A program made the translations under genes and the position numbers. This document shows, piece after piece, positions 8,521 to 17,466 of a stretch of 64,000 nucleotides of DNA. Source of the stretch: Parasphingorhabdus marina DSM 22363 (lineage in GTDB: Bacteria > Pseudomonadota > Alphaproteobacteria > Sphingomonadales > Sphingomonadaceae); assembly GCF_900128895.1 (NCBI RefSeq), contig NZ_FSQW01000002.1:310001-374000 (forward strand). The letters run 5' to 3'. The first letter of the stretch is position 1. Each line of letters opens with the position of its first letter. Below the pieces are notes generated by a model, which was not told where the DNA came from, ran no database searches, and saw nothing but the letters and a program-made list of their open reading frames with translations.

Positions 8521-9363
8521 TTATCCGTAGCGGCCGGTAATGTAATCCCGCGTCTTGTCCTGTACCGGATTGGTAAAGATATCCGACGTCACACCATATT
8601 CGACCAGCGTTCCGAGATGGAAAAATGCGGTGCGCTGGGACACGCGTGCGGCTTGTTGCATGTTATGGGTCACGATCACGATAGCATATTTGCCGCGAAT
8701 TTCATGGATCAGCTCTTCGATTTTCGCTGTGGCGATCGGATCCAGCGCCGAACAGGGCTCGTCCATCAGGATCACTTCCGGATCGACAGCGATGGCCCTG
8801 GCGATACACAATCGCTGTTGCTGACCGCCGGAAAGTGCCGTTCCGCTATCCTGCAGCCGGTCTTTTACCTCGCCCCACAGCCCGGCGCGTTGCAGGGAAT
8901 TCTCAACAATCTGGTCAAGCTCCTCCTTGCCCGTCGCAAGGCCATGAATTTTCGGACCATAGGCGATGTTGTCGTAAATCGACTTGGGGAAGGGGTTGGG
9001 CTTTTGGAAAACCATGCCGACCCGCGCTCTTAACTGGACCACGTCCATTTGCGGTGCATAAATGTCTTCGCCTTCCAAAGTGATGTCCCCCGTCACTTTG
9101 GCAATGGGAATGGTGTCATTCATCCGGTTGAGACAACGCAGAAATGTCGATTTGCCGCAACCGGACGGACCGATAAAGGCGGTGACATTGTCCATGTTCA
9201 CATCGATCGAGACATCCTTGATCGCCTGTTTCTCGCCATAAAAAACGTTCACATTGCGGGTTGTCATCTTTGGCGGACCGTCACCGGCGCTGATCTCGGA
9301 CAGGGTGCTTTCCGTCGACGGCGAATTGTTGTCGGCCATCTCGGCCGTTTGCATGTCAGTCAT
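8521..9363 (-). CDS. pstB: PstB, ATPase of the phosphate ABC transporter
   Basis: Energises high-affinity phosphate import. Walker [10 protein letters not shown] at residues 65-73, signature LSGGQQQR, Walker [13 protein letters not shown] and the switch histidine in IVTHNMQQA are all intact (280 residues). I chose ATG 9363 because AGGTG lies 5 nt upstream; a longer start at 9378 would put that site inside the gene. The first 30 residues are polar and not conserved. The start lies 8 nt past the pstA stop. Confidence 0.95.
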   Translation of the reverse strand: MTDMQTAEMADNNSPSTESTLSEISAGDGPPKMTTRNVNVFYGEKQAIKDVSIDVNMDNVTAFIGPSGCGKSTFLRCLNRMNDTIPIAKVTGDITLEGEDIYAPQMDVVQLRARVGMVFQKPNPFPKSIYDNIAYGPKIHGLATGKEELDQIVENSLQRAGLWGEVKDRLQDSGTALSGGQQQRLCIARAIAVDPEVILMDEPCSALDPIATAKIEELIHEIRGKYAIVIVTHNMQQAARVSQRTAFFHLGTLVEYGVTSDIFTNPVQDKTRDYITGRYG

Positions 9364-9371
9364 ATCATCAC

Positions 9372-10640
9372 CTACCATCGCGTTTCAAAGCGGTTACGCA
9401 AATATATCGCAACCGCATTCATCGTGAGCAAAAATATCAGCAGAACGATAATCGCCGCCGACGTTTTTTCGACAAAGCCGCGATTGACCTCGTCCGACCA
9501 GAGAAAAATCTGAACCGGCAACACCGTCGCCGGATCGGTCACACCGTCGGGCGGCGTCGCGATAAAGGCGCGCATCCCGATCATCAGCAGCGGAGCGGTC
9601 TCGCCAAGAGCCCGTGCCATGCCGATAATGGTACCCGTCAAAATGCCCGGCAATGCGAGTGGCAGGACGTGATGGAACACGACCTGGATCGGGCTTGCGC
9701 CGACGCCCAGCGCAGCTTCGCGTATCGAAGGCGGGACAGCCTTAACGGCGTTGCGACCGGAAATGACGATCACCGGCATGGTCATCAGGGCCAGCGTGAG
9801 GCCGCCCACCAGAGCGGCTGATCGGGGCAGGCCGAAAAGGTTGAGAAAAACGGCAAGACCCAGAAGGCCAAATATGATGGAGGGAACCGCTGCCAGATTG
9901 TTGATCGAAACCTCAATCATGTCGGTATAACGGTTCTTCGGCGCATATTCCTCGAGATACAGGGCGGCGAGAACGCCGATCGGGAAGGCCAGCGCCAACG
10001 TCACGAACATGGTGATCAGTGAGCCCTTGAGCGCGCCCCAGATTCCGACCTGCATCGGATCCGTCGCGTCGGAATTGCCTAGGAAATTCCAGTTGAATCC
10101 GGTACCCAGTTGATCCGAAAGTTCTTCCACTTTCCTTTCCGCCTCGGGATTGCCATCGCCTTTATAGGCAACATCCAGTTCTGACTCGACGGGCAGGGAA
10201 AGGGTCGCCGTCTGTTCCAGTAGCGCGGGATCATCAAGAATGGCGTTGCTCACCGCTCGCCAGGCACCGCCAGAGAAAAGCTCAGTTCCTTCGTCACCAT
10301 ATTGCAGTTCGATGCTGGTGTTGACGATGTCCTGCAGGCCGAGGGCGCGCAGTTTGGCATCGGCATCCGGACCTTCATACTGGCTCGCAGATGCGCCGCC
10401 GGTCATTGCAGGAAAGTCAATTTCCAGCGGCAGTTCGGTTTGGGTGAAACCACGCAAACCGTTGCCCATCATGACAAGCAGCAGAAACGCCAGAAATCCT
10501 GCCGACAGGACAATGGCAGTCAGGCCCAGCGCCTTGAAGCGGCGCTCAGCGGCATAGCGTTTGGCAATGCGCTTCTGCATGGCATCGCTTTGCCAGTCGG
10601 TTGGCCTGCGGACCCCGGATGTGGTTGCCACGTTATTCAT
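9372..10640 (-). CDS. pstA: PstA, permease of the phosphate ABC transporter
   Basis: At 422 residues it is much longer than E. coli PstA (about 296). After a basic cytoplasmic start and the first membrane helix (about 38-62) there is a roughly 140-residue extracytoplasmic region ([14 protein letters not shown] and on) before the conserved six-helix permease core. This matches the N-terminal DUF3333-type extension known from alphaproteobacterial PstA. The EAA-loop region ([21 protein letters not shown]) that docks PstB is clear. The start overlaps pstC by 8 nt. Confidence 0.93.
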   Translation of the reverse strand: MNNVATTSGVRRPTDWQSDAMQKRIAKRYAAERRFKALGLTAIVLSAGFLAFLLLVMMGNGLRGFTQTELPLEIDFPAMTGGASASQYEGPDADAKLRALGLQDIVNTSIELQYGDEGTELFSGGAWRAVSNAILDDPALLEQTATLSLPVESELDVAYKGDGNPEAERKVEELSDQLGTGFNWNFLGNSDATDPMQVGIWGALKGSLITMFVTLALAFPIGVLAALYLEEYAPKNRYTDMIEVSINNLAAVPSIIFGLLGLAVFLNLFGLPRSAALVGGLTLALMTMPVIVISGRNAVKAVPPSIREAALGVGASPIQVVFHHVLPLALPGILTGTIIGMARALGETAPLLMIGMRAFIATPPDGVTDPATVLPVQIFLWSDEVNRGFVEKTSAAIIVLLIFLLTMNAVAIYLRNRFETRW

Positions 10641-12015
10641 AAGCTTCCCGATATTTCTTGACCACGCGAAGGGCGATCAGGTTGAGCAGAAGCGTGACAA
10701 TGAACAGCACCAGACCCAGCGCAAAGGCGGCGAGGGTTTTCGGACTGTCAAATTCCTGATCACCGGTAAGCAGCTTGACGATCTGGGTTGTCACGGTCGT
10801 CACACTGGAAAACGGGTTGGCGGTCATATTGGCGGCAAGGCCGGCTGCCATGACGACGATCATTGTTTCGCCAATCGCCCGGCTCACCGCCAGCAATACG
10901 CCGCCGACGACGCCCGGTAAAGCTGCCGGGATCAGGACTTTCTTGATGGTTTCGCTTTTGGTTGCGCCCATCGCCAGGGAACCGTCGCGCATCGCGCTGG
11001 GTACGGCAGCGATGCTGTCGTCCGCCATGGAGGAAACAAAGGGAATGATCATGATCCCCATGACCACACCAGCAGCCAGCGCAGATTCGGAGGATGCCCC
11101 GGAAATGCCGATGGAAACGGCGAAGTCCCGCAAGGCCGGTGCGACAGTCAATGCAGCGAAATAGCCGTAAACAACCGTTGGGACCCCAGCGAGAATTTCC
11201 AGTATCGGTTTCATCCACTGCCGGAAATTGGCGGGTGCATATTGAGTGAGGTAGATGGCGCTCATCAGGCCCAGCGGTATCGCGACGATCATCGCAATGA
11301 TGGCGCCAATGAAGACCGTGCCCCAGAATAGCGGTATCGCGCCAAAGCCCGTTTCTCCGCGCGGACCCGCTACAGCCTTCGGATTCCACTCGGTTCCGAA
11401 CAGAAAATCGAGAGGCGAAACCATCGAAAAGAAGCGCACGGATTCAAAAATGAGCGACACAAAAATACCGACAGTGGTGATCGTTGCGATCAGCGAAGCG
11501 AGCAGCAACGTGATCATGGTCACCCGCTCGATCTTGGTTCGCGCCCGAAGTTCAGGCTTGAGCCGCAACCAGGAAAACACCCCACAGGCAAAAACCAGCA
11601 GCAGCGCGGCGACCATGCCCAGGGTCTGATACCAGGAAATCGCAGCGCGATAGGGCTCAACCATTGTTTCAGACAGCGGGTTGAATGCCTGATCCTGCTG
11701 ACCCTGCGCAATGGCTCGTGCTTCCGAAAGGATCGAACCACGCGTGAAGGCATCTTGCGGAAGCTGCTGGGCGGCAGGACTGGACAGCGCGGTTTCGGTG
11801 ACCAGGCCCGGAGTGACAAGATTCCAGACGATGAGAAAAACCGTGGCCGGGACAATCGCCCACAGCGCGACATACCAGCCATGATAATTCGGGCGGGAAT
11901 GGACGAGGCTCCGGCTGTCAGCCGAAGATGCAAAGCTCGCCGCCTTGGCCTTGCCGAAAAACCAGGCGAGGGCTCCCAGTATGACAATCAGGAGAAAGAG
12001 AATGGAGCCAGTCAC
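10633..12015 (-). CDS. pstC: PstC, permease of the phosphate ABC transporter
   Basis: The second permease, 460 residues, again with an N-terminal extension: two membrane segments with a periplasmic region between about 75 and 130 before the conserved core. The EAA loop reads RDGSLAMGATKSETIKKVLI. The start is GTG 12015 without a strong ribosome-binding site, consistent with lower expression than pstS. The terminator-like hairpin at 12045-12079 lies just upstream and would lower readthrough from pstS. Confidence 0.93.
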   Translation of the reverse strand: MTGSILFLLIVILGALAWFFGKAKAASFASSADSRSLVHSRPNYHGWYVALWAIVPATVFLIVWNLVTPGLVTETALSSPAAQQLPQDAFTRGSILSEARAIAQGQQDQAFNPLSETMVEPYRAAISWYQTLGMVAALLLVFACGVFSWLRLKPELRARTKIERVTMITLLLASLIATITTVGIFVSLIFESVRFFSMVSPLDFLFGTEWNPKAVAGPRGETGFGAIPLFWGTVFIGAIIAMIVAIPLGLMSAIYLTQYAPANFRQWMKPILEILAGVPTVVYGYFAALTVAPALRDFAVSIGISGASSESALAAGVVMGIMIIPFVSSMADDSIAAVPSAMRDGSLAMGATKSETIKKVLIPAALPGVVGGVLLAVSRAIGETMIVVMAAGLAANMTANPFSSVTTVTTQIVKLLTGDQEFDSPKTLAAFALGLVLFIVTLLLNLIALRVVKKYREAYE

Positions 12016-12044
12016 GAGTCAGTGTATATCCCTGATTTGTCGGG

Positions 12045-12079
12045 AAAACGGAGCCCGGTGGGGGCCGGGCTCCGTTTTT
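12045..12079 (-). terminator. Perfect hairpin between pstS and pstC
   Basis: Arms ACGGAGCCCGG and CCGGGCTCCGT (12048-12058 with 12065-12075) pair over 11 bp around a 6-nt loop, with T tracts on both sides (AAAA at 12045-12048, TTTTT at 12075-12079). On the minus strand it follows the pstS stop by 6 nt. In an operon that must go on to pstC it probably works as a partial terminator or 3-prime stabiliser giving excess pstS message. Confidence 0.85.
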
Positions 12080-12085
12080 CGGATA

Positions 12086-13129
12086 TTATTTCAGTTCGTC
12101 GCCGGTCAGAACGGGAAGATCTGATGCCACAGTGGCCATGTTGGTGCGGACGTCTTCGGGCGATGCAATGAGCCCGATCTTCACCAGATACCCGTCATCG
12201 CCACCCGCTTCGACAAACGCGGTCAGAAAATCCTGCAATCCGGGGATGACACCGACATGTTGTTTCTTTGCATAGATATAAAGTGGACGGGCACCGGGAT
12301 ATTCTCCGGAAGCGATCGCATCATAGGCTGGCTCCACCCCGGAAACGGAAATGCCGCGGACACTGTCGAGATTTTCTTCCAGGAAGCTATATCCGAAAAT
12401 TCCGACGCTGTTCGGGTTGGCCTTCAGCTTCTGGACGATAAGGTTATCGTTCTCACCGGTATCGATATACGGTCCGTCGGCACGGACATCATGGCAAATC
12501 GCGTCGAACGCATCGCCATCCGTATCCTTGAGTGCTTTCGTCGCATCATCGGTTTTGCACCCGACTTCCATGATCAGTTCGGTCAGCGCATCGCGTGTGC
12601 CCGAGGTTGACGGGGGACCGTAAACACTGATCGCAATATCCGGCAGGCTGGAGTCGACGTCAGACCATTTCGTGGTGGTGTTCTTTTCGCCATAGGGATT
12701 TTCCGCAATGGCCTCATAGATCTGCCTGGGCGTCAGCATGATCGCCGGGCCTTCATTAGCCTGGGCGATAGCAATTCCGTCAATCCCGACCTGCAATTCA
12801 ACAACGTCAGTAACACCGTTTGTCTGGCACATTTCGAATTCACTGGCCTTCATGCGCCGCGATGCATTGGCAATATCCGGCGTTTCCGAGCCGATGCCAG
12901 CACAGAAGAGCTTCATGCCGCCGCCGGTTCCGGTTGATTCGAGAATCGGAGAACTCCGGCCTTCATCGGCACTGAATTGTTCCGCCACGGCCTTGGCAAA
13001 AGGAAACACGGTGGATGATCCGACAATGCGGATTTCACTCCGGTTTCCACCCTGGCCTCCGGACGCCTGGTCCTGACAGGCGGAGAGTGCGAGCGCAGGT
13101 ATCGCGAGAAGCGCGATTTTCTTAATCAT
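12086..13129 (-). CDS. pstS: PstS, phosphate-binding lipoprotein
   Basis: The high-affinity periplasmic phosphate receptor, 347 residues. A lipobox ALALSAC gives a lipidated cysteine at about residue 18, so the receptor is anchored to the membrane. The phosphate-binding segments IVGSSTVFPFAKAV, STGTGGGMKLFC and YGPPSTSGTRDAL are conserved. GGGGA upstream of ATG 13129 is a good ribosome-binding site. The Pho box lies about 108 nt upstream, so this gene has its own PhoB-driven promoter inside the phoR-pst cluster. Confidence 0.96.
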   Translation of the reverse strand: MIKKIALLAIPALALSACQDQASGGQGGNRSEIRIVGSSTVFPFAKAVAEQFSADEGRSSPILESTGTGGGMKLFCAGIGSETPDIANASRRMKASEFEMCQTNGVTDVVELQVGIDGIAIAQANEGPAIMLTPRQIYEAIAENPYGEKNTTTKWSDVDSSLPDIAISVYGPPSTSGTRDALTELIMEVGCKTDDATKALKDTDGDAFDAICHDVRADGPYIDTGENDNLIVQKLKANPNSVGIFGYSFLEENLDSVRGISVSGVEPAYDAIASGEYPGARPLYIYAKKQHVGVIPGLQDFLTAFVEAGGDDGYLVKIGLIASPEDVRTNMATVASDLPVLTGDELK

Positions 13130-13236
13130 TTGGCTGTCCCCGTAAATCTAATGTTAGAGCGTGTTTTTCGTACAAGAATCACTAACCAATTCCCGTTCGG
13201 AATGACCGCTTATTAGGCAGATGCAATGTCCGGTAG

Positions 13237-13265
13237 ATGACAGATATATTACAAATTTGTGACAG
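13237..13265 (-). promoter_or_regulatory. Pho box, three direct repeats, upstream of pstS
   Basis: Read on the minus strand: CTGTCAC (13265-13259), four nt AAAT, TTGTAAT (13254-13248), four nt ATAT, CTGTCAT (13243-13237). These are three 7-mers at exact 11-nt spacing, the PhoB half-site consensus CTGTCAT with A/T-rich spacers. The site overlaps the phoR stop codon (13249-13251) and lies 108 nt before pstS. I see no strong -10 box at the expected distance. Confidence 0.85.
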
Positions 13266-14538
13266 CCTCGCCAGCGGCCTTTCCCGATTCATCTGCAGTT
13301 GCAGATTCCTTCATGACTGGCAGGTAGACGGATACCGTGGTGCCGACCCCCAATTCGCTGGTGATTTCCATCCGGCCGCCATGTCGTTGGGTGATGTGTT
13401 TCACGATGGCGAGTCCCAGACCAGTCCCGCCAATGGCCTTGCTGCGACCTTTGTCGACCCGGTAAAATCTTTCGGTGAGGCGGGGTATGTGATCCACAGC
13501 AATTCCATCACCCTGATCTGTGACCGAGAGCCTCAACATCGAGCCTGAGCGATTGGGTTCCACCTTGACGGTCACCGGTTTGGCCTTGTGGCCATATTTA
13601 TAGGCATTGCTGACCAGATTGTGGAGCAGTTGCGATAGTTGCGACAAGTCACCGCGGATCTTGGGCATCTCGTCAGGCAGGCTTAGCTTGAAATCTGCGT
13701 CCTTCCGGCCCCGGCTCTCAAGATAAAACCGCCGCACGTCCATGATCAGATTTTCAAGATCCAGCGGTTCTTCGGGGAGCTGGAATTTTTCGGCCTCAAT
13801 CCGCGACAGCGACATCAGGTCTTCGACAAGACGTTGCATGCGGTCCGCTTCGTCATACATGACCTTCAGAAAACGGGCTCTGGTGTCATCATCCTTGCCG
13901 GCTGCGGGATCTTCAAGGGTTTCCAGAAAGCCCTTGATTGCCGCCAGCGGCGTGCGCAACTCGTGGCTGGCATTGGCAACAAAATCTGTCCGCATGCGCT
14001 CAGCGGCATAACGGCTGCTCTGGTCGGACAGCTGCACGAGCTTGAGTCCGTCATTCAACCCGTGAATGCGCAGTTCCCAGCGCTGCTCGGCGTTCCCGAC
14101 ACCAACCAGCAGAATGGGTTCGCCGCTATGCTTTGCATTAGGGTTGGCCAGCCGATCGGCGGCAGCGGGGTGGCGGATCGCGATACGGACGTCTTCGCCA
14201 ACAATGTGATTTCCCAGAACCGCCTCTGCTGCAGGATTTGCTGCCGCTACTTTCGCGTTGCGGATCAGCAAGATCGGATCGGTGATTGGATCGATAATAT
14301 CCTGATAGGCTGCTGACCGGCCCTGAAACAATATCTGCTTTCTTTCCCGGTCCAGCTGCGCCAGATCTGGCCGTGTTTCCCTTGGATTGTGAAGGGCTAC
14401 AACGGCAATAGCGGCCAGTCCCATGACCGACATGAACAGGATTTCCGCCAGAGTGCTGGCGGCGCTGCTGGCCAGTATCGCGCCGGCGACGACAAGGAAC
14501 ATGGCAACAAGGAAACGTACGGTCAAAGGAGCGGCCAC
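13249..14538 (-). CDS. phoR: PhoR, phosphate regulon sensor kinase
   Basis: A 429-residue membrane histidine kinase: two hydrophobic segments at about 7-28 and 32-48, a PAS domain at about 75-175, the H-box ANASHELRTPL with H192, N-box LVSNAYKYG and the ATP-lid motifs TDQGDGI and GGTGLGLAIVKH. It phosphorylates PhoB when Pst flux is low. The start is GTG 14538 with a weak ribosome-binding site. Placement ahead of pstS rather than beside phoB is usual in alphaproteobacteria. Confidence 0.95.
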   Translation of the reverse strand: MAAPLTVRFLVAMFLVVAGAILASSAASTLAEILFMSVMGLAAIAVVALHNPRETRPDLAQLDRERKQILFQGRSAAYQDIIDPITDPILLIRNAKVAAANPAAEAVLGNHIVGEDVRIAIRHPAAADRLANPNAKHSGEPILLVGVGNAEQRWELRIHGLNDGLKLVQLSDQSSRYAAERMRTDFVANASHELRTPLAAIKGFLETLEDPAAGKDDDTRARFLKVMYDEADRMQRLVEDLMSLSRIEAEKFQLPEEPLDLENLIMDVRRFYLESRGRKDADFKLSLPDEMPKIRGDLSQLSQLLHNLVSNAYKYGHKAKPVTVKVEPNRSGSMLRLSVTDQGDGIAVDHIPRLTERFYRVDKGRSKAIGGTGLGLAIVKHITQRHGGRMEITSELGVGTTVSVYLPVMKESATADESGKAAGEAVTNL

Positions 14539-14618
14539 CCGGATGAGGAACTTGGTACGGAATCGATTTTACTCCCGATCGCGCCAACATCGCAATGCAT
14601 TTGTGGGATTTCCGGCGC

Positions 14619-14634
14619 TGACGTCATGACGTCA
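14619..14634. promoter_or_regulatory. Tandem TGACGTCA palindromes
   Basis: TGACGTCA occurs twice back to back, making a 16-bp palindrome, in the 212-nt gap between phoR (minus) and the Tat-exported protein gene (plus). A second dyad, ATTTGTC (14651-14657) with GACAAAT (14670-14676), lies just downstream. Such symmetry in a divergent promoter region points to a dimeric repressor or activator site; the regulator is unknown. Confidence 0.5.
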
Positions 14635-14750
14635 TTAACAAGTTACCGGCATTTGTCCCGATTGTGGACGACAAATCAGGCAGCCAACTGTTTTCTCGCC
14701 ATTAACGGAATTTGCCTATATATGGCCGTTCAACAGGAACGGACAGCAGC

Positions 14751-15179
14751 ATGGCGAACGATAGCAAACCCAATCCGCAAAGCGGTCAAGACCGTCAGAA
14801 AGGCGAAAATGCTGGCATCGTGACCCGTCGTCGGGCTCTGATGATGGGGGCTGTGACCGCTTCTGCTGTGGTCAGTATCAAACCCGCGCTTGCCCAGACC
14901 GCAGGATCCGTGCTGAACTGTGAAATCCCCATCCCGGGCAATCATGCGGCCGGGGGATATATAGCGCCTGATGGAAAGGTGGTGCCACCGGACACTCCAG
15001 GCGCTTTTCCGCCTGCCTATGACAGTTTCTCGGGAGAGGAAATCCGGCGCGCGATGAGCGGTCGTTCGTTGCCCGGTGTTTCCCGGGAGCAGTCCAAGGC
15101 TTATGTGAACTATGTACGCCGCCTGCAATCCGGTCAAAGCGGATTCACTTGCTACGCATCTCTGCAGATGCCGCGCTAG
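14751..15179 (+). CDS. Tat-exported small protein with two conserved-looking cysteines, HPr-rel-A neighbourhood
   Basis: A 142-residue protein of unknown function. Residues 1-26 are polar, then a twin-arginine signal (TRRRALMMGAVTASAVV) with cleavage near ALA-QT, leaving about 94 mature residues. The mature part has one Cys near its start (SVLNCEIPIPG) and one near its end (GFTCYASLQM), a possible disulfide, and is rich in Pro and Gly (APDGKVVPPDTPGAFPP). ATG 14751 has AGGA 12 nt upstream; the frame also opens at a TTG at 14712. It precedes the PqqD-like gene by 105 nt and may be a partner or substrate of that cassette, which is an inference from position. Confidence 0.65.
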   Translation: MANDSKPNPQSGQDRQKGENAGIVTRRRALMMGAVTASAVVSIKPALAQTAGSVLNCEIPIPGNHAAGGYIAPDGKVVPPDTPGAFPPAYDSFSGEEIRRAMSGRSLPGVSREQSKAYVNYVRRLQSGQSGFTCYASLQMPR

Positions 15180-15237
15180 GCGGGTTTTAAGCCGGTTTTT
15201 CCGGGCAACCAATTTTAACGTTTTTCTGCTATCCAAC

Positions 15238-15261
15238 CATGCAAATTGAATGACTTGCATG
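15238..15261. promoter_or_regulatory. Inverted repeat CATGCAA-N10-TTGCATG before the PqqD-like gene
   Basis: Seven-base arms at 15238-15244 and 15255-15261 are perfectly complementary with a 10-nt spacer, ending 23 nt before the PqqD-like start. The size and spacing suit a dimeric helix-turn-helix operator. It suggests that the cassette has its own control point apart from the upstream Tat gene. Confidence 0.5.
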
Positions 15262-15284
15262 ATGCGGAACTTTGTAAAAGCACG

Positions 15285-15572
15285 ATGAGCCAGCAGTATA
15301 AACTCAGGACCGGGGAAACCCTGATCGAGCATGTGCTCGACAGCATGACCGCTGTCTTTCAGGCGTCATCTGGAATAACGCATCTGGTCACCGATCCGGT
15401 TCCGGCGATATTGGAAGTCCTGAGCGATCAATTTGTGGACAGCGATCAGGTCGCTGAACGTCTGCAACGCCAGTTTGATCTCCAGGCCGATGCCGACGTG
15501 GCGGCGGTTGTCGCAGCGCGGCTCGAGGAGCTGTGGCAGCTGGGCCTGGTGGAACGGCGTACGGCGCCGTGA
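15285..15572 (+). CDS. PqqD-like protein, HPr-rel-A system
   Basis: A 95-residue protein of the PqqD fold (peptide-recognition winged helix): TLIEHVLDSMTAVFQASSGITHLVTDPVPAILEVLSDQ followed by VAERLQRQFDL and VVAARLEELWQLGLVERR. PqqD proteins hold precursor peptides for modifying enzymes in PQQ and other RiPP pathways. I chose ATG 15285; an upstream TTG at 15246 falls inside the inverted repeat. Its stop overlaps the kinase start (GTGA, 15569-15572). Assignment to the HPr-rel-A branch rests on the following kinase and nucleotidyltransferase genes. Confidence 0.78.
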   Translation: MSQQYKLRTGETLIEHVLDSMTAVFQASSGITHLVTDPVPAILEVLSDQFVDSDQVAERLQRQFDLQADADVAAVVAARLEELWQLGLVERRTAP

Positions 15573-16441
15573 ATCCGCTACAGGAAACCCATCTGGCAAT
15601 CGGTCCTGCCCGGTTCCGGATCGCTTTGGCCTGGAAGCAGCCGCTTGAACTGTTGAAACGGCTATATGCCGACTATCCCGATCCTGATGACGGGTTTGCC
15701 GATTTTACCGTCCGTCTGGAACCGGACAAGCCATGGCGGCGCTTCATTCGGCCTTCTGTCCATATTTCCGGAGATTTCTGGTTGCCGGACGCCGCGCCAT
15801 TGCCGCTTGAGCAGGGCCTTCTGGCGGCAGAAATGGGAATGAACCTGCAAATGGCACTGGGCTGGCGGCGCCACCTTTTGCTGCATGCCAGTACGGTGGA
15901 GAAGGATGGCCGGGCGTTGATCATGACCGGCTTGTCCGGGTCCGGAAAATCCACGCTTTCGGCAATGCTGGGAGAACGGGGCTGGCGCTTCATGGGTGAT
16001 GAATTTGCTTTGCTGTGCCCAGATACCGGGCAGATATATGCCTTTCCGCGTCTGGTCAGTTTGAAGAACTCGGCCATCGCGGCGATGCAAAAGGAGCTTC
16101 CGGATGACAGATTCGGACCGCTTCTGAAGGCGACGCCAAAGGGCGACATTCGTCACCTCAAACCTGCCGCCGAAGCCATTGCCAATATGCATGAACCAGC
16201 CAGGCCTGCACTTCTGCTGTTCCCGCGCTTTGGTTACGAACCCGCTATTCGCAAAATGGGTCAATCAGAAATTTTTGTCCGGCTGACCCAGGCATCGACC
16301 AATTATGTTGCTTTGGGAGAGGCCGGTTTTCGCGCGCTCACCGAATTTGTCGATCAGGTGCCGGCGCGTGCCATCGACTACCAGTCGGGTGCGGAAGCAG
16401 AGGAAATTATCAACCGGCTTTGGGACGAGCTGGCATCATGA
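15569..16441 (+). CDS. HprK-related kinase A
   Basis: A 290-residue P-loop protein related to HPr kinase/phosphorylase. Walker A GLSGSGKST at about residues 121-129 follows HASTVEKDGRALIM, and a GDEFALL motif sits where HprK has its catalytic aspartates. No PTS phosphocarrier HPr gene is near, so the target is unknown; the family occurs with PqqD-like and nucleotidyltransferase genes in Proteobacteria and has no established product. The start is GTG 15569, overlapping the PqqD-like stop; the frame is open from 15533. The stop overlaps the next gene by 4 nt (ATGA). Confidence 0.82.
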   Translation: MNPLQETHLAIGPARFRIALAWKQPLELLKRLYADYPDPDDGFADFTVRLEPDKPWRRFIRPSVHISGDFWLPDAAPLPLEQGLLAAEMGMNLQMALGWRRHLLLHASTVEKDGRALIMTGLSGSGKSTLSAMLGERGWRFMGDEFALLCPDTGQIYAFPRLVSLKNSAIAAMQKELPDDRFGPLLKATPKGDIRHLKPAAEAIANMHEPARPALLLFPRFGYEPAIRKMGQSEIFVRLTQASTNYVALGEAGFRALTEFVDQVPARAIDYQSGAEAEEIINRLWDELAS

Positions 16442-17466
16442 GCAATGCCTGGCCTCTTGTCCGCGCGCTGCGGGATCCGGCTTCGGTCCGGGGGCTTGAT
16501 GGGGCAGGCTGGACCAATCTTGTCAGCATGGCCCGCGCGGAATCCCTGATCGGCAGTCTGGCGCACCGGTTAAAGGAGGAGGATGTGCCCGCTCGGGTAC
16601 GCCCGGTGCTGGATGATGCCATCGCTGCGCACCAACTGGCCCGGCAACAGGCTCTATGGGAAGCCGATTGCACGCGCCGGGCGCTGGCCGGTTACTCCGG
16701 GAAAGTGGTCTTGATGAAAGGGACTGCTTATGTCGCTGTCGATCTCGACGCGGGTATCGGCCGCAGCATCGGTGATCTCGACATCATGGTGGCGCGGGAG
16801 GATCTGAAGCAGGTTGAGCATATGCTGCTCGACGCGGGCTGGGAATGGGTCAAGCCGGATCCCTATGACGATCAATATTACCGCGAGCACATGCATGAAT
16901 TGCCGCCGCTGATCCACCGGGATCGCGACCGGATGATCGATGTGCATCATACGACGTTGCCGCTGACGGCCAGGCCAACACCCGATGCACGAGCGATGCT
17001 GGATGCCGCGGTTCAGCTTGAAACAGGCCAATATGTTATGGCCCCGGCAGATATGGTTCTGCACGCCGTGGCCCATCTTGTTGCCGACGGAGACCTCGCC
17101 GGGGGTCTCCGAAACCTGTGGGATATTGACCAGCTGATCAGGGAATTTGCCAAAGGCGACGAGGCATTCTGGGTCAGCGTCGAAGAACGGGCAAAAGCGC
17201 ATGGTCTTGCCCCACATTTGGCCCGCGCCTTGCGGCTTGCTGCCCGGCTTTACGGTACACCTGTTTCGCAGTCTGTTGCCGGAGTCGGGCAATTCTCTGA
17301 CTGGATCCATGAACGCCGCCTGCTCGCGCGCGACGGCTGGGGACGGGAAACGCGCAAACTGACCCGCCTGATATTCTATATTCGCTCTCACTGGCTGCGG
17401 ATGCCGCCGCTGATGCTCGCACGGCATCTGTTTGTGAAGTGGCGCAAGGGGCAGGGGGCTGCATGA
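16438..17466 (+). CDS. Nucleotidyltransferase family protein, HPr-rel-A cassette
   Basis: A 342-residue protein of the uncharacterised nucleotidyltransferase family (PF14907 type). The motif KGTAYV and the metal-binding RSIGDLDIMV (Asp-x-Asp, about residues 105-114) resemble the Pol-beta superfamily active site, and a later HELPPLIHRDRDRMIDVHH block and a helical C-terminal half complete the family pattern. Members often sit in RiPP, exosortase or capsule clusters and may adenylylate or otherwise activate a peptide or sugar; the reaction is unknown. ATGA overlap with the kinase gives tight coupling. Confidence 0.78.
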   Translation: MSNAWPLVRALRDPASVRGLDGAGWTNLVSMARAESLIGSLAHRLKEEDVPARVRPVLDDAIAAHQLARQQALWEADCTRRALAGYSGKVVLMKGTAYVAVDLDAGIGRSIGDLDIMVAREDLKQVEHMLLDAGWEWVKPDPYDDQYYREHMHELPPLIHRDRDRMIDVHHTTLPLTARPTPDARAMLDAAVQLETGQYVMAPADMVLHAVAHLVADGDLAGGLRNLWDIDQLIREFAKGDEAFWVSVEERAKAHGLAPHLARALRLAARLYGTPVSQSVAGVGQFSDWIHERRLLARDGWGRETRKLTRLIFYIRSHWLRMPPLMLARHLFVKWRKGQGAA

